The translations under genes and the position numbers were made by a program. This document shows positions 52,993-60,823 of a DNA stretch of 64,000 nucleotides, in pieces. Numbering within the stretch: position 1 is the first letter of the stretch; each line of letters starts with the position of its first letter. The notes under the pieces are model-generated. The model did not search any database. It saw only the letters and a program-made list of their open reading frames with translations, and was not told where the DNA came from. The DNA is taken from positions 230,443 to 294,442 of the forward strand of contig NZ_JAALAA010000005.1 of the NCBI RefSeq assembly GCF_011045035.1. The letters run 5' to 3'. Source of the stretch: Nocardioides turkmenicus (GTDB taxonomy: Bacteria > Actinomycetota > Actinomycetes > Propionibacteriales > Nocardioidaceae).

Positions 52993-53026
52993 GCCGAGTC
53001 GGCTCGTCAAGACGAGCCGACTCGGC
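52993..53026. terminator. Bidirectional terminator, 16-bp inverted repeat
   Basis: GCCGAGTCGGCTCGTC (52993-53008) and its exact complement (53011-53026) are separated by AA only; the hairpin would have 15 bp and a CAAG loop. It lies between the convergent peptidase and methyltransferase genes. Confidence 0.8.
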
Positions 53027-53044
53027 GCGATCTCGAGTCGGCGG

Positions 53045-53560
53045 CTAGCGCTTGCCGATGATCCCGACGGCGGCCGGGACCTTGGAGTCGACGATGGAGA
53101 CCCGGAAGCCGGCGTCGGCCAGTGCCTTGCTCGACTTCTCGATGATCTCGGGGACCTGCTCGCGCTGGGTGGCCTCGTAGAAGAGGTTGACCGTGCCGCC
53201 GGGGAGCACGCGCTCATGGAGCAGCGCGATCTCGGCGGATGCGTCGCGCACCCAGAACAGGTTGACGTTGAACGCGAAGACCTTCGTCAGCCGCTTGACC
53301 GGCACCCGCAGCGTCGCGAGGTCGATCTGACGGACCGTGAGTCGTCCTGACTCCAGGTATTTCGCGCAGCGTCGCTTCGTACGATCGACGCCCGACTCCG
53401 AGCGGTCGATCGCAAACAGCTTTCCGGTCTCCAGCCGGCTACAGATCAGCTCGGCACCAGCCCCCGGGCCACAGCCGACTTCAAGGACATGATCGTTCGG
53501 TTGGATGTCCATGAAGTCAACGGCCCAACGGATCCGAGCAGGGATCGTCTGCACCACCAT
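53045..53560 (-). CDS. SAM-dependent class I methyltransferase
   Basis: 171 residues. Motif I VLEVGCGPGAGAELI, then KLFAIDRSESGVDRTKRR (acidic ribose-binding loop) and a motif IV-like KVFAFNVNLFW, with a motif VI-like LLHERVLPGGTVNLFYEA. This is a small UbiE-type fold without a C-terminal extension. I start at ATG 53560 (MVVQTIPARIRWAVDF); GTG 53599 is an alternative. The first 200 bases use visibly more A/T-ending codons than neighbours, hinting at a different origin. The substrate is unknown. Confidence 0.82.
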   Translation of the reverse strand: MVVQTIPARIRWAVDFMDIQPNDHVLEVGCGPGAGAELICSRLETGKLFAIDRSESGVDRTKRRCAKYLESGRLTVRQIDLATLRVPVKRLTKVFAFNVNLFWVRDASAEIALLHERVLPGGTVNLFYEATQREQVPEIIEKSSKALADAGFRVSIVDSKVPAAVGIIGKR

Positions 53561-53692
53561 GGGTCCAAGACTGCCAGATAGTCCTACGGTTCTGCTCACA
53601 GGCCCTTCGACATGGTCAGGACGAGCCTCCCGTTTTGTTCACCGGATGGTGGGTCGATCGTTGGGTGAGCGTGATCTATAGGGTGGGGCCTC

Positions 53693-54439
53693 ATGACTAA
53701 GGTGGCTGTTCTCGGTGCACGTGGCAAGCTCGGTTCGGCGGTCTGCGAGGCCGTGGAGTCCGCCGACGACATGGAGCTCGTGGCGCGGATCGGTCGCGGC
53801 GACGAGCTGTCGGCGATCACCGACGCCGGCGCCGAGGTGGCCGTCGACGTCACCACGCTCGAGGCGGTGATGGGCAACGCCGAGTTCTGCCTGTCCCACG
53901 GTGTGCACACCGTGATCGGCACCTCCGGCTTCGGCCCCGACCGCGTCGAGCAGCTCGAGGCGTGGCTGGCGAAGGCGCCGGGCGTCGGCGCGATGGTGGT
54001 GCCCAACTTCTCGGTCGGCGCCGTGCTGATGATGCGCTTCGCCGAGCTCGCGGCCGCCCATTTCCCGTCGGTGGAGATCGTCGAGACCCACCACGAGCGG
54101 AAGGCCGACGCCCCGTCCGGTACGGCACGCCGCACCGCCGAGCTCGTCGCCGCGGCGCGCGAGCAGGCCGGCGTGGGCCCGGCCCCCGACGCGACCACCT
54201 CGGCGCTGGACGGCGCTCGTGGCGCGGCCGTGGACGGCATCCCGGTCCACTCGCTGCGGATGTCCGGCTCGGTCGCCCACCAGGAGGTCATCCTCGGCGG
54301 CGTCGGCGAGCTGCTGACCATCCGCCACGACTCGCTCTCGCACGCTTCCTTCGCCCACGGCGTGCTCGCCGCGATCCGGGGTATCGGCGCGCGCCCGGGT
54401 CTCACCATCGGCCTGGAGGACGTCCTCGGACTGGCCTGA
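53693..54439 (+). CDS. dapB: 4-hydroxy-tetrahydrodipicolinate reductase
   Basis: 248 residues. Reduces HTPA with NAD(P)H in the diaminopimelate/lysine pathway, cytoplasmic. Motifs: KVAVLGARGKLGSAVCEAV (Rossmann), GVHTVIGTSGF, VPNFSVGAVLMMRFA, and the active-site VEIVETHHERKADAPSGTARRTAE with catalytic His and Lys. ATG 53693 is preceded by TATAGGGT (53677-53684), a -10-like box 8 nt away. It is the last conserved-order gene of the dxr-dapB actinobacterial neighbourhood. Confidence 0.95.
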   Translation: MTKVAVLGARGKLGSAVCEAVESADDMELVARIGRGDELSAITDAGAEVAVDVTTLEAVMGNAEFCLSHGVHTVIGTSGFGPDRVEQLEAWLAKAPGVGAMVVPNFSVGAVLMMRFAELAAAHFPSVEIVETHHERKADAPSGTARRTAELVAAAREQAGVGPAPDATTSALDGARGAAVDGIPVHSLRMSGSVAHQEVILGGVGELLTIRHDSLSHASFAHGVLAAIRGIGARPGLTIGLEDVLGLA

Positions 54440-54453
54440 GACGGGGCCGGAGC

Positions 54454-55104
54454 TCAGCCGGGACAGAGGTCGCGGTGTCGGAGCCGGGCGTCCTTGGGCG
54501 GCTCGGCGGGGTCGGCGAGAAGGCTGCGGTAGTCGTCGTGACGCAGCGGCCCGTCGGCGAGCTCACCGGAGGACCGTGGCGCCTGCAGCGGCCCGGCGTC
54601 GTACTCCATCTCGACCCGGTCCACGCCGGGGATCGAGGTCAGCGACAGGACCGTCTGCGCCGTCGCGAGCACGACCCGGCTGGTGCCGATCCGGTCGTCG
54701 GTGGAGACGCGGAGGTGGGCGGTGCGGTCGGAGATCTCGACCAGCTCCAGCCATCCTTGCGGCGGCATGGCCGTGCCGAGACCGTCGCCCAGGTCGCGTG
54801 AGGAGGGACCGTCGCCCAGTTGGCCGAGGATGTTCCTCGCGACGCCGGTGAGGGTCTTGGCGCAGAAGCTCGCCGCGGGCCGGCCGACGAGCTCGTCCTG
54901 GGCGTCGACCCAGTAGAGCCGCGGTCCGGTGGCGCCGCCCGCCGCGCCCGACGGCACCTCGGTCGCGTCGTCGAGCAGGTGGTAGGGCACCTCGGAGGGG
55001 TCGACGGTGCGTACCTTGTCGTCGTCGGGGACGCCGCACGACACCGCCGCGAGCAGGAGCGGACCCGCGGCGACCGCCACCCAGGCCGTACGCAGCGCCC
55101 TCAT
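54454..55104 (-). CDS. GerMN-domain-like lipoprotein of a two-component operon
   Basis: 216 residues with a lipoprotein signal peptide (MRALRTAWVAVAAGPLLLAAVSC, lipobox LAAVSC) and an extracytoplasmic domain of GerMN/LpqB-like type (GPRLYWVDAQDELVGRPAA, LGDGPSSRDLGDGLGTAMPPQGWLELVEISDRTAHLRVS, VLATAQTVLSLTSIPGVDRVEME). The ATG at 55104 overlaps the histidine kinase stop, so it is the third gene of a regulator-kinase-lipoprotein operon reminiscent of mtrA-mtrB-lpqB, and may modulate the kinase. Confidence 0.82.
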   Translation of the reverse strand: MRALRTAWVAVAAGPLLLAAVSCGVPDDDKVRTVDPSEVPYHLLDDATEVPSGAAGGATGPRLYWVDAQDELVGRPAASFCAKTLTGVARNILGQLGDGPSSRDLGDGLGTAMPPQGWLELVEISDRTAHLRVSTDDRIGTSRVVLATAQTVLSLTSIPGVDRVEMEYDAGPLQAPRSSGELADGPLRHDDYRSLLADPAEPPKDARLRHRDLCPG

Positions 55105-56492
55105 GTCACCTCCCGGCCCGCGGCCGACCTCGCGGTGGGTGCCAGGGGGAGGGAGAGCACGAAGTCTGCGCCCCCGGAGTCGGCCTCCCGGCACCAGACC
55201 GAGCCGTCGTGGAGCTGGGCGGTCTGCTCGACGATGCTCAGCCCGAGCCCGCTCCCGGTGGTCGCGCCGCGAGCGCCCGTCCGGGCGAACCGGTCGAAGA
55301 TGCGCTCCCGTTCGGCGGCGGGGACGCCGGGGCCGGAGTCGACGACGTGGATCTCGGCGTGGCCGCGCCGCGCGGAGGCGTGCACGGCGGTGAGGCCGCC
55401 GCCGTGGCTCTCGGCGTTGCGGACCAGGTTGGCCAGCGCGCGGTGGACCTGCAGCCGGTCGCCGTAGATCTCGAGGTCTGCGGGGACGTCGACGGTGACC
55501 TCACCGCCGGTCCCGGCCTCGGCGAGGACCGCGGCGACCAGGCCGGAGACGCCGAGCACCTCCCACTCCGACTCGCGCACCCCGGCGTCGAGCCGCCCCA
55601 GCGTGATCAGGTCCTCGAGCGCGCCGCGGAACCGGTCCAGCTCGCCGGCCATCAGCTCGACAGCCGTCGCCGAGCTCGGCGAGAGGGTGGGGTCGCCCTG
55701 CAGGACACCGAGGCTGGTGGTGAGGGTCGCCACCGGCGTACGGAGCTCGTGGCTGACGTCGGCGGCGAAGCGGGCGTCATGGTCGAGGCGCTCGACGACG
55801 GTGTCGACCATGGTGTTGAACGACCCGGTCAGCGTGGCCAGGTCAGGATCGTCGGTCGCCTCGACCCGGGTGTCGAGCTCACCGGCGGAGATGCGTGCGG
55901 CGGCCAGAGCGACCTGGCGCAGCGGACGCAGCACCCGCCGGGCGGCGTACCAGCCCAGGATGCCGCCGGCGACGGTCGTCAGCGCCGCGGAGATGGCGAG
56001 CGCGTAGCCCATGGTGTCGAGGGTCTGGCTGAGCTCCTTGGCGTAGGTGACCTCGTAGTAGTCGGCGCCGACACCTTCGAGCGGGATCCCGACCACGATG
56101 TTGGGCCGGTCGCCGGCGTCGTTCCAGGAGAGCGCGACCTCGCCCTCCTCGACGCTCCTGGCGACGCTGCGGGTGGCGTCGTGGACGGGCGTGGTGAGGT
56201 CGGAGGAGTACCACTGGCCGTCCTGGCGGACCAGCACCGTGGTGCGGCTCGGCGGAGCTATCTCGGAGAGCACCTCGGCGACGTTCACCCCGTTGGTGCG
56301 CAGTCGCTCCTTGACCAGCGCGGCATCGATGTAGGCCTGCTGCAGGGCGTTCCGCTCGCGTTGCACGATCAGGTAGTGACGCGCGGAGAAGTAGGTGCCG
56401 AAGGCGAGGATGAGGCTGATCAGCAGGGCCCCGGCGGCGAACGTGGCGACCACGTTGGTGCGCAGCCCCCGACGGGGCGGCCGCCGGCTCAT
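55101..56492 (-). CDS. Two-component sensor histidine kinase
   Basis: 463 residues. One N-terminal transmembrane helix (VVATFAAGALLISLILAFGTYF), an external sensor domain of about 140 residues, a second helix (ALAISAALTTVAGGILGWYAA), a HAMP region (RVLRPLRQVALAAARISAGELDTRVE), the HisKA box DVSHELRTPVATL, and a HATPase domain with LVRNAESHGGG (N box), VVDSGPGVPAAERERIFDRF (G1) and TGSGLGLSIV (G2). It overlaps both neighbours by ATGA. It probably phosphorylates the regulator encoded just upstream. Confidence 0.93.
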   Translation of the reverse strand: MSRRPPRRGLRTNVVATFAAGALLISLILAFGTYFSARHYLIVQRERNALQQAYIDAALVKERLRTNGVNVAEVLSEIAPPSRTTVLVRQDGQWYSSDLTTPVHDATRSVARSVEEGEVALSWNDAGDRPNIVVGIPLEGVGADYYEVTYAKELSQTLDTMGYALAISAALTTVAGGILGWYAARRVLRPLRQVALAAARISAGELDTRVEATDDPDLATLTGSFNTMVDTVVERLDHDARFAADVSHELRTPVATLTTSLGVLQGDPTLSPSSATAVELMAGELDRFRGALEDLITLGRLDAGVRESEWEVLGVSGLVAAVLAEAGTGGEVTVDVPADLEIYGDRLQVHRALANLVRNAESHGGGLTAVHASARRGHAEIHVVDSGPGVPAAERERIFDRFARTGARGATTGSGLGLSIVEQTAQLHDGSVWCREADSGGADFVLSLPLAPTARSAAGREVT

Positions 56493-57214
56493 CGCGGGTC
56501 CAGCCGGTAGCCCAGCCCGCGGACCGTCGAGATGACGCCGCGGGACGTCGGATCGGTGTCGACCTTGGTGCGCAGCCGGCTGACGTGCACGTCGACGACC
56601 CGGACGTCGCCGTGGTGACCTTCCGGCCACATCTGGCTGACCAGGTTCTCGCGGGTCATCACCCGGCCCGGGCTGGTCGCCAGGGCGAGCAGGAGCTTGA
56701 ACTCCGTGCTGGTCAGGTGGAGGTCCTCGGCGCCGCGGCGCAGGGTCGCGGCGGCCGGGTCGAAGACGAGTGGTCCGTCGGTCGAGTCGAGCACGATGCC
56801 GCTGGCGGGGGTGTAGCCACCGGAGGCGGGCACCAGCGGGTAGTCGGGGCGCCGCAGCGCGGCTTTGATCCGGGCCCTGACCTCGGCGACGTCGAACGGC
56901 TTGCGTACGTAGTCGTCGGCCCCCGCCTCGAGCGCCGCGACCACGTCCTTGGCGCCGTCGCGGGCGCTGATCACGATGATCGGCGCGGTCGTGCGCGGGC
57001 GGATGCTGCGGATGAAGGTGAACCCGTCGATGCCGCCGAGCATGAGGTCGACGAGCATCACGTCGAAGGGCCGCTCGGCGTCCAGGCTGAGGGCGACCTC
57101 GGCGTCGTCCGCCTCGCCGACCGTGTATCCCTCCTGCTCGAGGAAGAGCCGGAGCGACGTACGCAGCCCGTAGTCGTCCTCCAGGATGAGCACTCGTCTT
57201 GCTGCCTCTTGCAC
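56489..57214 (-). CDS. OmpR-family response regulator
   Basis: 241 residues. Receiver: VLILEDDYGLRTSLRLFLEQEGY (acid pair), the phospho-Asp in DVMLVDLMLGGIDGF, the Thr/Ser in IIVISARDG and Lys in DDYVRKPFDVAEV. The C-terminal winged HTH (DLHLTSTEFKLLLALATSPGRVMTRENLVSQMW..VHVSRLRTKVD..GLGYRLDP) is OmpR-type. The GTG at 57214 is chosen. A tandem 11-bp direct repeat lies in the divergent interval with the STAS gene, a likely binding site for this regulator. Confidence 0.93.
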   Translation of the reverse strand: MQEAARRVLILEDDYGLRTSLRLFLEQEGYTVGEADDAEVALSLDAERPFDVMLVDLMLGGIDGFTFIRSIRPRTTAPIIVISARDGAKDVVAALEAGADDYVRKPFDVAEVRARIKAALRRPDYPLVPASGGYTPASGIVLDSTDGPLVFDPAAATLRRGAEDLHLTSTEFKLLLALATSPGRVMTRENLVSQMWPEGHHGDVRVVDVHVSRLRTKVDTDPTSRGVISTVRGLGYRLDPR

Positions 57215-57276
57215 GTCTCGGATCGTCTCACCCGAACGGTGACGACGCCGGGCTGTTGCGCTCCGCAGGGTGGAAG

Positions 57277-57298
57277 TGACACGAAACTGACACGAAAC
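57277..57298. repeat. Tandem 11-bp direct repeat, probable response-regulator box
   Basis: TGACACGAAAC occurs twice back to back (57277-57287 and 57288-57298) between the divergent response-regulator and STAS genes. OmpR/PhoB regulators bind direct repeats spaced 11 bp, one helical turn. Confidence 0.7.
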
Positions 57299-57338
57299 CG
57301 CGAGGGGACCTCCATACGGCGCGGTCAGGGTGGGCGGC

Positions 57339-57683
57339 ATGAGCGAGACAGACTTCTACCCGGTCGAGGAGACCGTCGTCGTCCCGTTCTCGGACGCCAC
57401 CTGCCGGCGAGCGATCCACAGCCTGCGCTGGCGGCTGGCGGAGATGCTCGCGGGCGGTCCCGAGGCGGTCGTGGTCGACCTGACCGGGCTGACCCGGTTC
57501 TCCTCGACGACGGTCGCCGCGCTGCTGTGGGCGAAGCGCCGCTGCAGCACGAGGGGCGTGCCCCTTCGTCTCCGCAACGCCGACCCGGCGCTCGCCGGGC
57601 GGCTCCGCCGAGCCGGGCTCGACACCATCTGGGACATCCAGGCGGCTCCGTCCACACCATCCCCCACCCGAGAGGTCAGTTGA
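57339..57683 (+). CDS. STAS-domain protein (anti-sigma factor antagonist-like)
   Basis: 114 residues. The central PEAVVVDLTGLTRFSSTTVAALLWAKRRCSTRGVPLRLRNADPALAGRLRRAGLDTIW follows the SpoIIAA/RsbV layout: beta strand, Asp-Leu-x-Gly-Leu, then a phosphorylatable Ser/Thr position (FSSTTVA) and a helix. Such proteins bind anti-sigma kinases and release a sigma factor. No kinase or sigma gene is adjacent. It diverges from the two-component operon and overlaps the next gene by one base (TGATG). Confidence 0.78.
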   Translation: MSETDFYPVEETVVVPFSDATCRRAIHSLRWRLAEMLAGGPEAVVVDLTGLTRFSSTTVAALLWAKRRCSTRGVPLRLRNADPALAGRLRRAGLDTIWDIQAAPSTPSPTREVS

Positions 57684-58078
57684 TGAGCAACCCCGTCCAC
57701 GACACGGAACGCGAGCAGGCAGCCGGCCTGCTGACGCCGGACCAGGCGATGAGCCAGGTGCGGGCGTGGACCGACTCACGTGTCGTCGGCGACCGCGCCG
57801 CCAACCGGCTCGAGGTGCTCGCCGCCTTCGGTGTCCATGTCGCGGTCACGAACCTGCCCGGCGAGATCTGGGTCAAGCTGGCGTGGCGTACGCCGACCCG
57901 GGTCGAGCTCGCCACCGTCTGGACGCTCACCTCGATGCCCGCGGCCGCACCGGAGCCCTACATCGCCGAGAAGCTGACCGACCTGGCCAGCTCGTGGACG
58001 TTCCAGGAGCGTGCCGGTGGGGCCGGCCTCGTCTGCGAGGTCGAGGACTCGCCCGAGGCCGACGGGGATCAGCGGTAG
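57683..58078 (+). CDS. Hypothetical protein coupled to the STAS gene
   Basis: 131 residues. An N-terminal helical part (REQAAGLLTPDQAMSQVRAWTDSRVVGDRAANRLEVLAAFG) is followed by a beta-rich part (VHVAVTNLPGEIWVKLAWRTPTRVELATVWTLTSMP). No signal peptide, membrane helix or motif is recognised. Its ATG shares a base with the STAS stop, so the two are co-translated and probably act together. It is convergent with the DUF3043 gene, which it overlaps by 10 bp. Confidence 0.65.
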   Translation: MSNPVHDTEREQAAGLLTPDQAMSQVRAWTDSRVVGDRAANRLEVLAAFGVHVAVTNLPGEIWVKLAWRTPTRVELATVWTLTSMPAAAPEPYIAEKLTDLASSWTFQERAGGAGLVCEVEDSPEADGDQR

Positions 58079-58653
58079 TCGTCGGAGAGCTGGGTGCCGA
58101 TCTTGACCTGCGGCTTGGGCAGGCGCAGCGGGCGGATCTGGATGGCGCGCATGATCGCGTAGTAGGTGGTGCCCTTGAGGTCGTTGTCGGGGAAGCGGCG
58201 CTTGAGCTCCTTGCGGAGCAGGAAGCGCAGCGCGATCAGGTTGACGACCACGGTGGCCATCACGACGAGCGTGAAGAGCTGGGAGTACATCGCCAGCTCG
58301 AGGCTGATGTAGGGCACCACGAGCGCGATGATCAGCACCGGGAGCACGATCTCGGCGAAGGTGAACCGGGCGTCGATCCAGTCACGGATGAAGCGCTTGA
58401 CCGGGCCCTTGTCGCGGAGCGGCAGGTAGCGCTCGTCGCCGGTCTTCATCGCCTGGCGCATCTTGTCGCCCTGCTCGGCGCGCTGGGCGCGGTTGGCGGC
58501 GTTGATCTCCTTGCGCGTACGCGGCTGCTTCAGGCGCGCCTTGCGGGCCGCCTCCGCCTCCTTGCGCGTAGGGGTCGGCCGACCCTTGCCGATCTCCTTG
58601 ACGGGATTCTCGGGCTCGACGACCTGCGGGGCGGGGGACTTACGACCGAACAA
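58069..58653 (-). CDS. DUF3043 membrane protein
   Basis: 194 residues. The cytoplasmic N-terminus is basic and Pro/Arg-rich (GKGRPTPTRKEAEAARKARLKQPRTRKE..MRQAMKTGDERYLPLRDKGPVKRFIRDWIDARF), the DUF3043 signature; two hydrophobic helices follow (AEIVLPVLIIALVVPYISL, LFTLVVMATVVVNLIALRFLL) and a basic tail. I start at the TTG at 58653 (FGRKSPAP), which matches family N-termini and has AAGAGG upstream; a GTG at 58686 is possible. Function unknown; it diverges from pspA. Confidence 0.85.
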   Translation of the reverse strand: MFGRKSPAPQVVEPENPVKEIGKGRPTPTRKEAEAARKARLKQPRTRKEINAANRAQRAEQGDKMRQAMKTGDERYLPLRDKGPVKRFIRDWIDARFTFAEIVLPVLIIALVVPYISLELAMYSQLFTLVVMATVVVNLIALRFLLRKELKRRFPDNDLKGTTYYAIMRAIQIRPLRLPKPQVKIGTQLSDDYR

Positions 58654-58840
58654 CGTGAGTGACCTCTTACCTGTTGGCTGGGACACATACAGGATATCCC
58701 GACCGGCCTTGACAGCGAGTTTTGTGGACCCGACCTAAGGTGAGAGGCAACACTTGTCCTAGGACGACGAGAGTCCAGCGGCAAGCGACGACGCGGGGCG
58801 GCCGGCGGTCGGCCGCATATGAGAGGCGTAAAGGGAACCG

Positions 58841-59623
58841 ATGAGTGTGATGAAGCGGCTGAGCCTGGTCTTCAAGGCGAAGGCAAACAAGGCGCTCGAC
58901 AAGGCCGAGGACCCACGGGAGGTGCTCGACTACAGCTACCAGAAGCAGCTTCAGATGCTGCAGCAGGTGCGCCGCGGCGTCGCGGACGTCGCGACCAGCC
59001 GCAAGCGTGTCGAGCTGCAGATCAACGGGCTCAAGCAGCAGTCCGACAAGCTCACCCAGCAGGCGCAGAAGGCCATCGAGATGAACCGCGAGGACCTCGC
59101 TCGCGAGGCGCTGACCCGCAAGAGCGGTCTGACCAGCCAGATCAACGACCTGAGCACCCAGCTCGCCACCCTCCAGGGCGAGGAGGAGAAGCTCACCCTC
59201 GCTCAGCAGCGGCTGCAGGCCAAGGTGGAGTCCTTCCGCACCAAGAAGGAGACCATCAAGGCGACCTACACCGCCGCCGAGGCACAGACCCGGATCAACG
59301 AGGCCGTCTCCGGCATCGGCGAGGAGATGGGCGACGTCGGCCTGGCGATGCAGCGTGCCGAGGACAAGACCCTCGAGATGCAGGCCCGCGCCGGCGCCGT
59401 CGACGAGCTGCTCGCCTCGGGTGCGCTCGACGACCTCACCGCCGGTCCCTCCGACGACATCACCCGCCAGCTCGACGCGCTGAGCTCGAGCAACGACGTC
59501 GAGGCCGAGCTCGCCGCCCTCAAGGGCCTCAACTCCCCGCAGCAGACCCAGGCGCTGCCCGGCGCCGACGCCAACGCGCCGGTCATCGACGTCGACGCGA
59601 CCGAGAAGAAGGCCGAGCAGTGA
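58841..59623 (+). CDS. pspA: Phage shock protein A (PspA/IM30)
   Basis: 260 residues, almost entirely coiled-coil: MKRLSLVFKAKANKALDKAEDPREVLDYSYQKQLQMLQQVRRGVADV, then long heptads to about residue 195. The N-terminal amphipathic helix inserts in membranes under stress; the oligomer protects membrane integrity. A tail after residue 200 is Asp/Ala-rich. A perfect palindrome GTCCTAGGAC (58756-58765) lies in its upstream region. It is the first gene of the pspA-pspAA-htpX-pspAB cluster typical of Actinobacteria. Confidence 0.95.
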   Translation: MSVMKRLSLVFKAKANKALDKAEDPREVLDYSYQKQLQMLQQVRRGVADVATSRKRVELQINGLKQQSDKLTQQAQKAIEMNREDLAREALTRKSGLTSQINDLSTQLATLQGEEEKLTLAQQRLQAKVESFRTKKETIKATYTAAEAQTRINEAVSGIGEEMGDVGLAMQRAEDKTLEMQARAGAVDELLASGALDDLTAGPSDDITRQLDALSSSNDVEAELAALKGLNSPQQTQALPGADANAPVIDVDATEKKAEQ

Positions 59624-59898
59624 TCGTTCGCATCCTGGGTGAGGGGCAGTACGACGTCGACGACGCCGCCGTCGACAAGCTCAACGAGCTCGACGCTGCC
59701 GTCGAGGCCGCCTGCCAGGGCACCGACGAGGCCGTCTTCGAGGAGGCGCTCGCCGCGCTGCTCGACAGCGTTCGTTCGCTGGGCACCGCCCACCCGGTCG
59801 ACGCGATCGACTCCTCCGACCTGATCCTCCCCGGACCCGGCTCCACGCTCGCCGAGGTCTCCGAGATGCTCGGCGACGAGGGCCTCATCCCTGGCTAG
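59620..59898 (+). CDS. pspAA: PspA-associated protein PspAA
   Basis: 92 residues: VIVRILGEGQYDVDDAAVDKLNELDAAVEAACQGTDEAVFEEALAALLDSVRSLG. This N-terminal ILGEGQY(D) and the alternating acidic helices are the PspAA signature. The GTG overlaps the pspA stop (GTGA). PspAA is found only with PspA in Actinobacteria and Chloroflexi and is thought to bind it. Confidence 0.9.
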   Translation: MIVRILGEGQYDVDDAAVDKLNELDAAVEAACQGTDEAVFEEALAALLDSVRSLGTAHPVDAIDSSDLILPGPGSTLAEVSEMLGDEGLIPG

Positions 59899-59904
59899 AG
59901 CCAC

Positions 59905-60813
59905 ATGTCACGCTTCCAGGGTGATGCCGGGCTGACCGTCCGGATGACCACGGTGATGTTCCTGCTCGGCGCGCTCTTCGTCGGGCTCATCGTGGCGCTG
60001 ATGTTCGTCCTGCCCGCCCAGTGGGCACCGATCATCGGCATCGTCGGGCTCGGCATCGCCTGGTGGCAGTGGTACGCCTCCGACACCCTCGCGATGCGCG
60101 CCATGGGCGCGCGCGAGGTGTCGGCCCAGGAGGCGCCCGAGCTGCACGCGATGATCGACCGGCTCTGCACCCTGGCCGACATGCCGAAGCCGCGGGTCGG
60201 GATCGCCTACACCGACATGCCCAACGCCTTCGCCACCGGCCGCTCGCCGAAGCGCTCCGCGGTCGTGGTGACCACCGGCATCATGCAGCGGCTCTCCGCC
60301 GAGGAGCTGGAGGGCGTGCTCGCCCACGAGCTATCCCACGTCGCCCACCGCGACGTGCTGGTCATGACGGTCGCCTCCTCGGCCGGCATCGTCGCCGGGA
60401 TGCTGAGCCGCGGCTCGCAATACGGTGCGTACGCCGGTGGCGGGCGCCGCGACAACAACAACGGCCTCCCGGTGTGGCTGGTGGTGCTGCTGGTCTCGCT
60501 GGCGGTCTACGCGGTGTCGTGGCTGCTGCTGCGGATGCTCTCGCGCTACCGCGAGCTCGCCGCCGACCGCGCCGGCGCGCAGCTCACCATGAAGCCGGGC
60601 GCGCTGGCCAGCGCGCTGCAGAAGATCACCGGCGAGATCTCCGCGATCCCGAGCCGCGACCTACGGTCCGCGCAGGCGATGAACGCGTTCTTCATCGCGC
60701 CGGCCATCAGCGGCCAGTCGCTGCGCACGCTCACCTCGACGCACCCGTCGCTCGAGCAGCGCCTCGAGCAACTCGCCCGGATCGAGGCCGAGCTCGGCCG
60801 TCCGGCGCAGTAA
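59905..60813 (+). CDS. htpX: M48 membrane metalloprotease HtpX-like
   Basis: 302 residues. Two N-terminal membrane helices (MFLLGALFVGLIVALMFVL; IGIVGLGIAWW), then the zinc motif HELSHVAHRD in VLAHELSHVAH, a central hydrophobic pair (PVWLVVLLVSLAVYAVSWLLL) and the third-ligand region YRELAADRAGAQL. HtpX degrades damaged or misfolded membrane proteins; its place in the psp cluster supports an envelope-stress role. ATG 59905, six bases after pspAA. Confidence 0.93.
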   Translation: MSRFQGDAGLTVRMTTVMFLLGALFVGLIVALMFVLPAQWAPIIGIVGLGIAWWQWYASDTLAMRAMGAREVSAQEAPELHAMIDRLCTLADMPKPRVGIAYTDMPNAFATGRSPKRSAVVVTTGIMQRLSAEELEGVLAHELSHVAHRDVLVMTVASSAGIVAGMLSRGSQYGAYAGGGRRDNNNGLPVWLVVLLVSLAVYAVSWLLLRMLSRYRELAADRAGAQLTMKPGALASALQKITGEISAIPSRDLRSAQAMNAFFIAPAISGQSLRTLTSTHPSLEQRLEQLARIEAELGRPAQ

Positions 60814-60816
60814 GGT
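60811..60816 (+). promoter_or_regulatory. -10-like TAAGGT overlapping the htpX stop
   Basis: TAAGGT begins with the htpX TAA stop itself and ends exactly 7 nt before the pspAB GTG at 60824. The stop codon thus forms part of a candidate leaderless promoter. Confidence 0.5.
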
Positions 60817-60823
60817 CGCCCCC

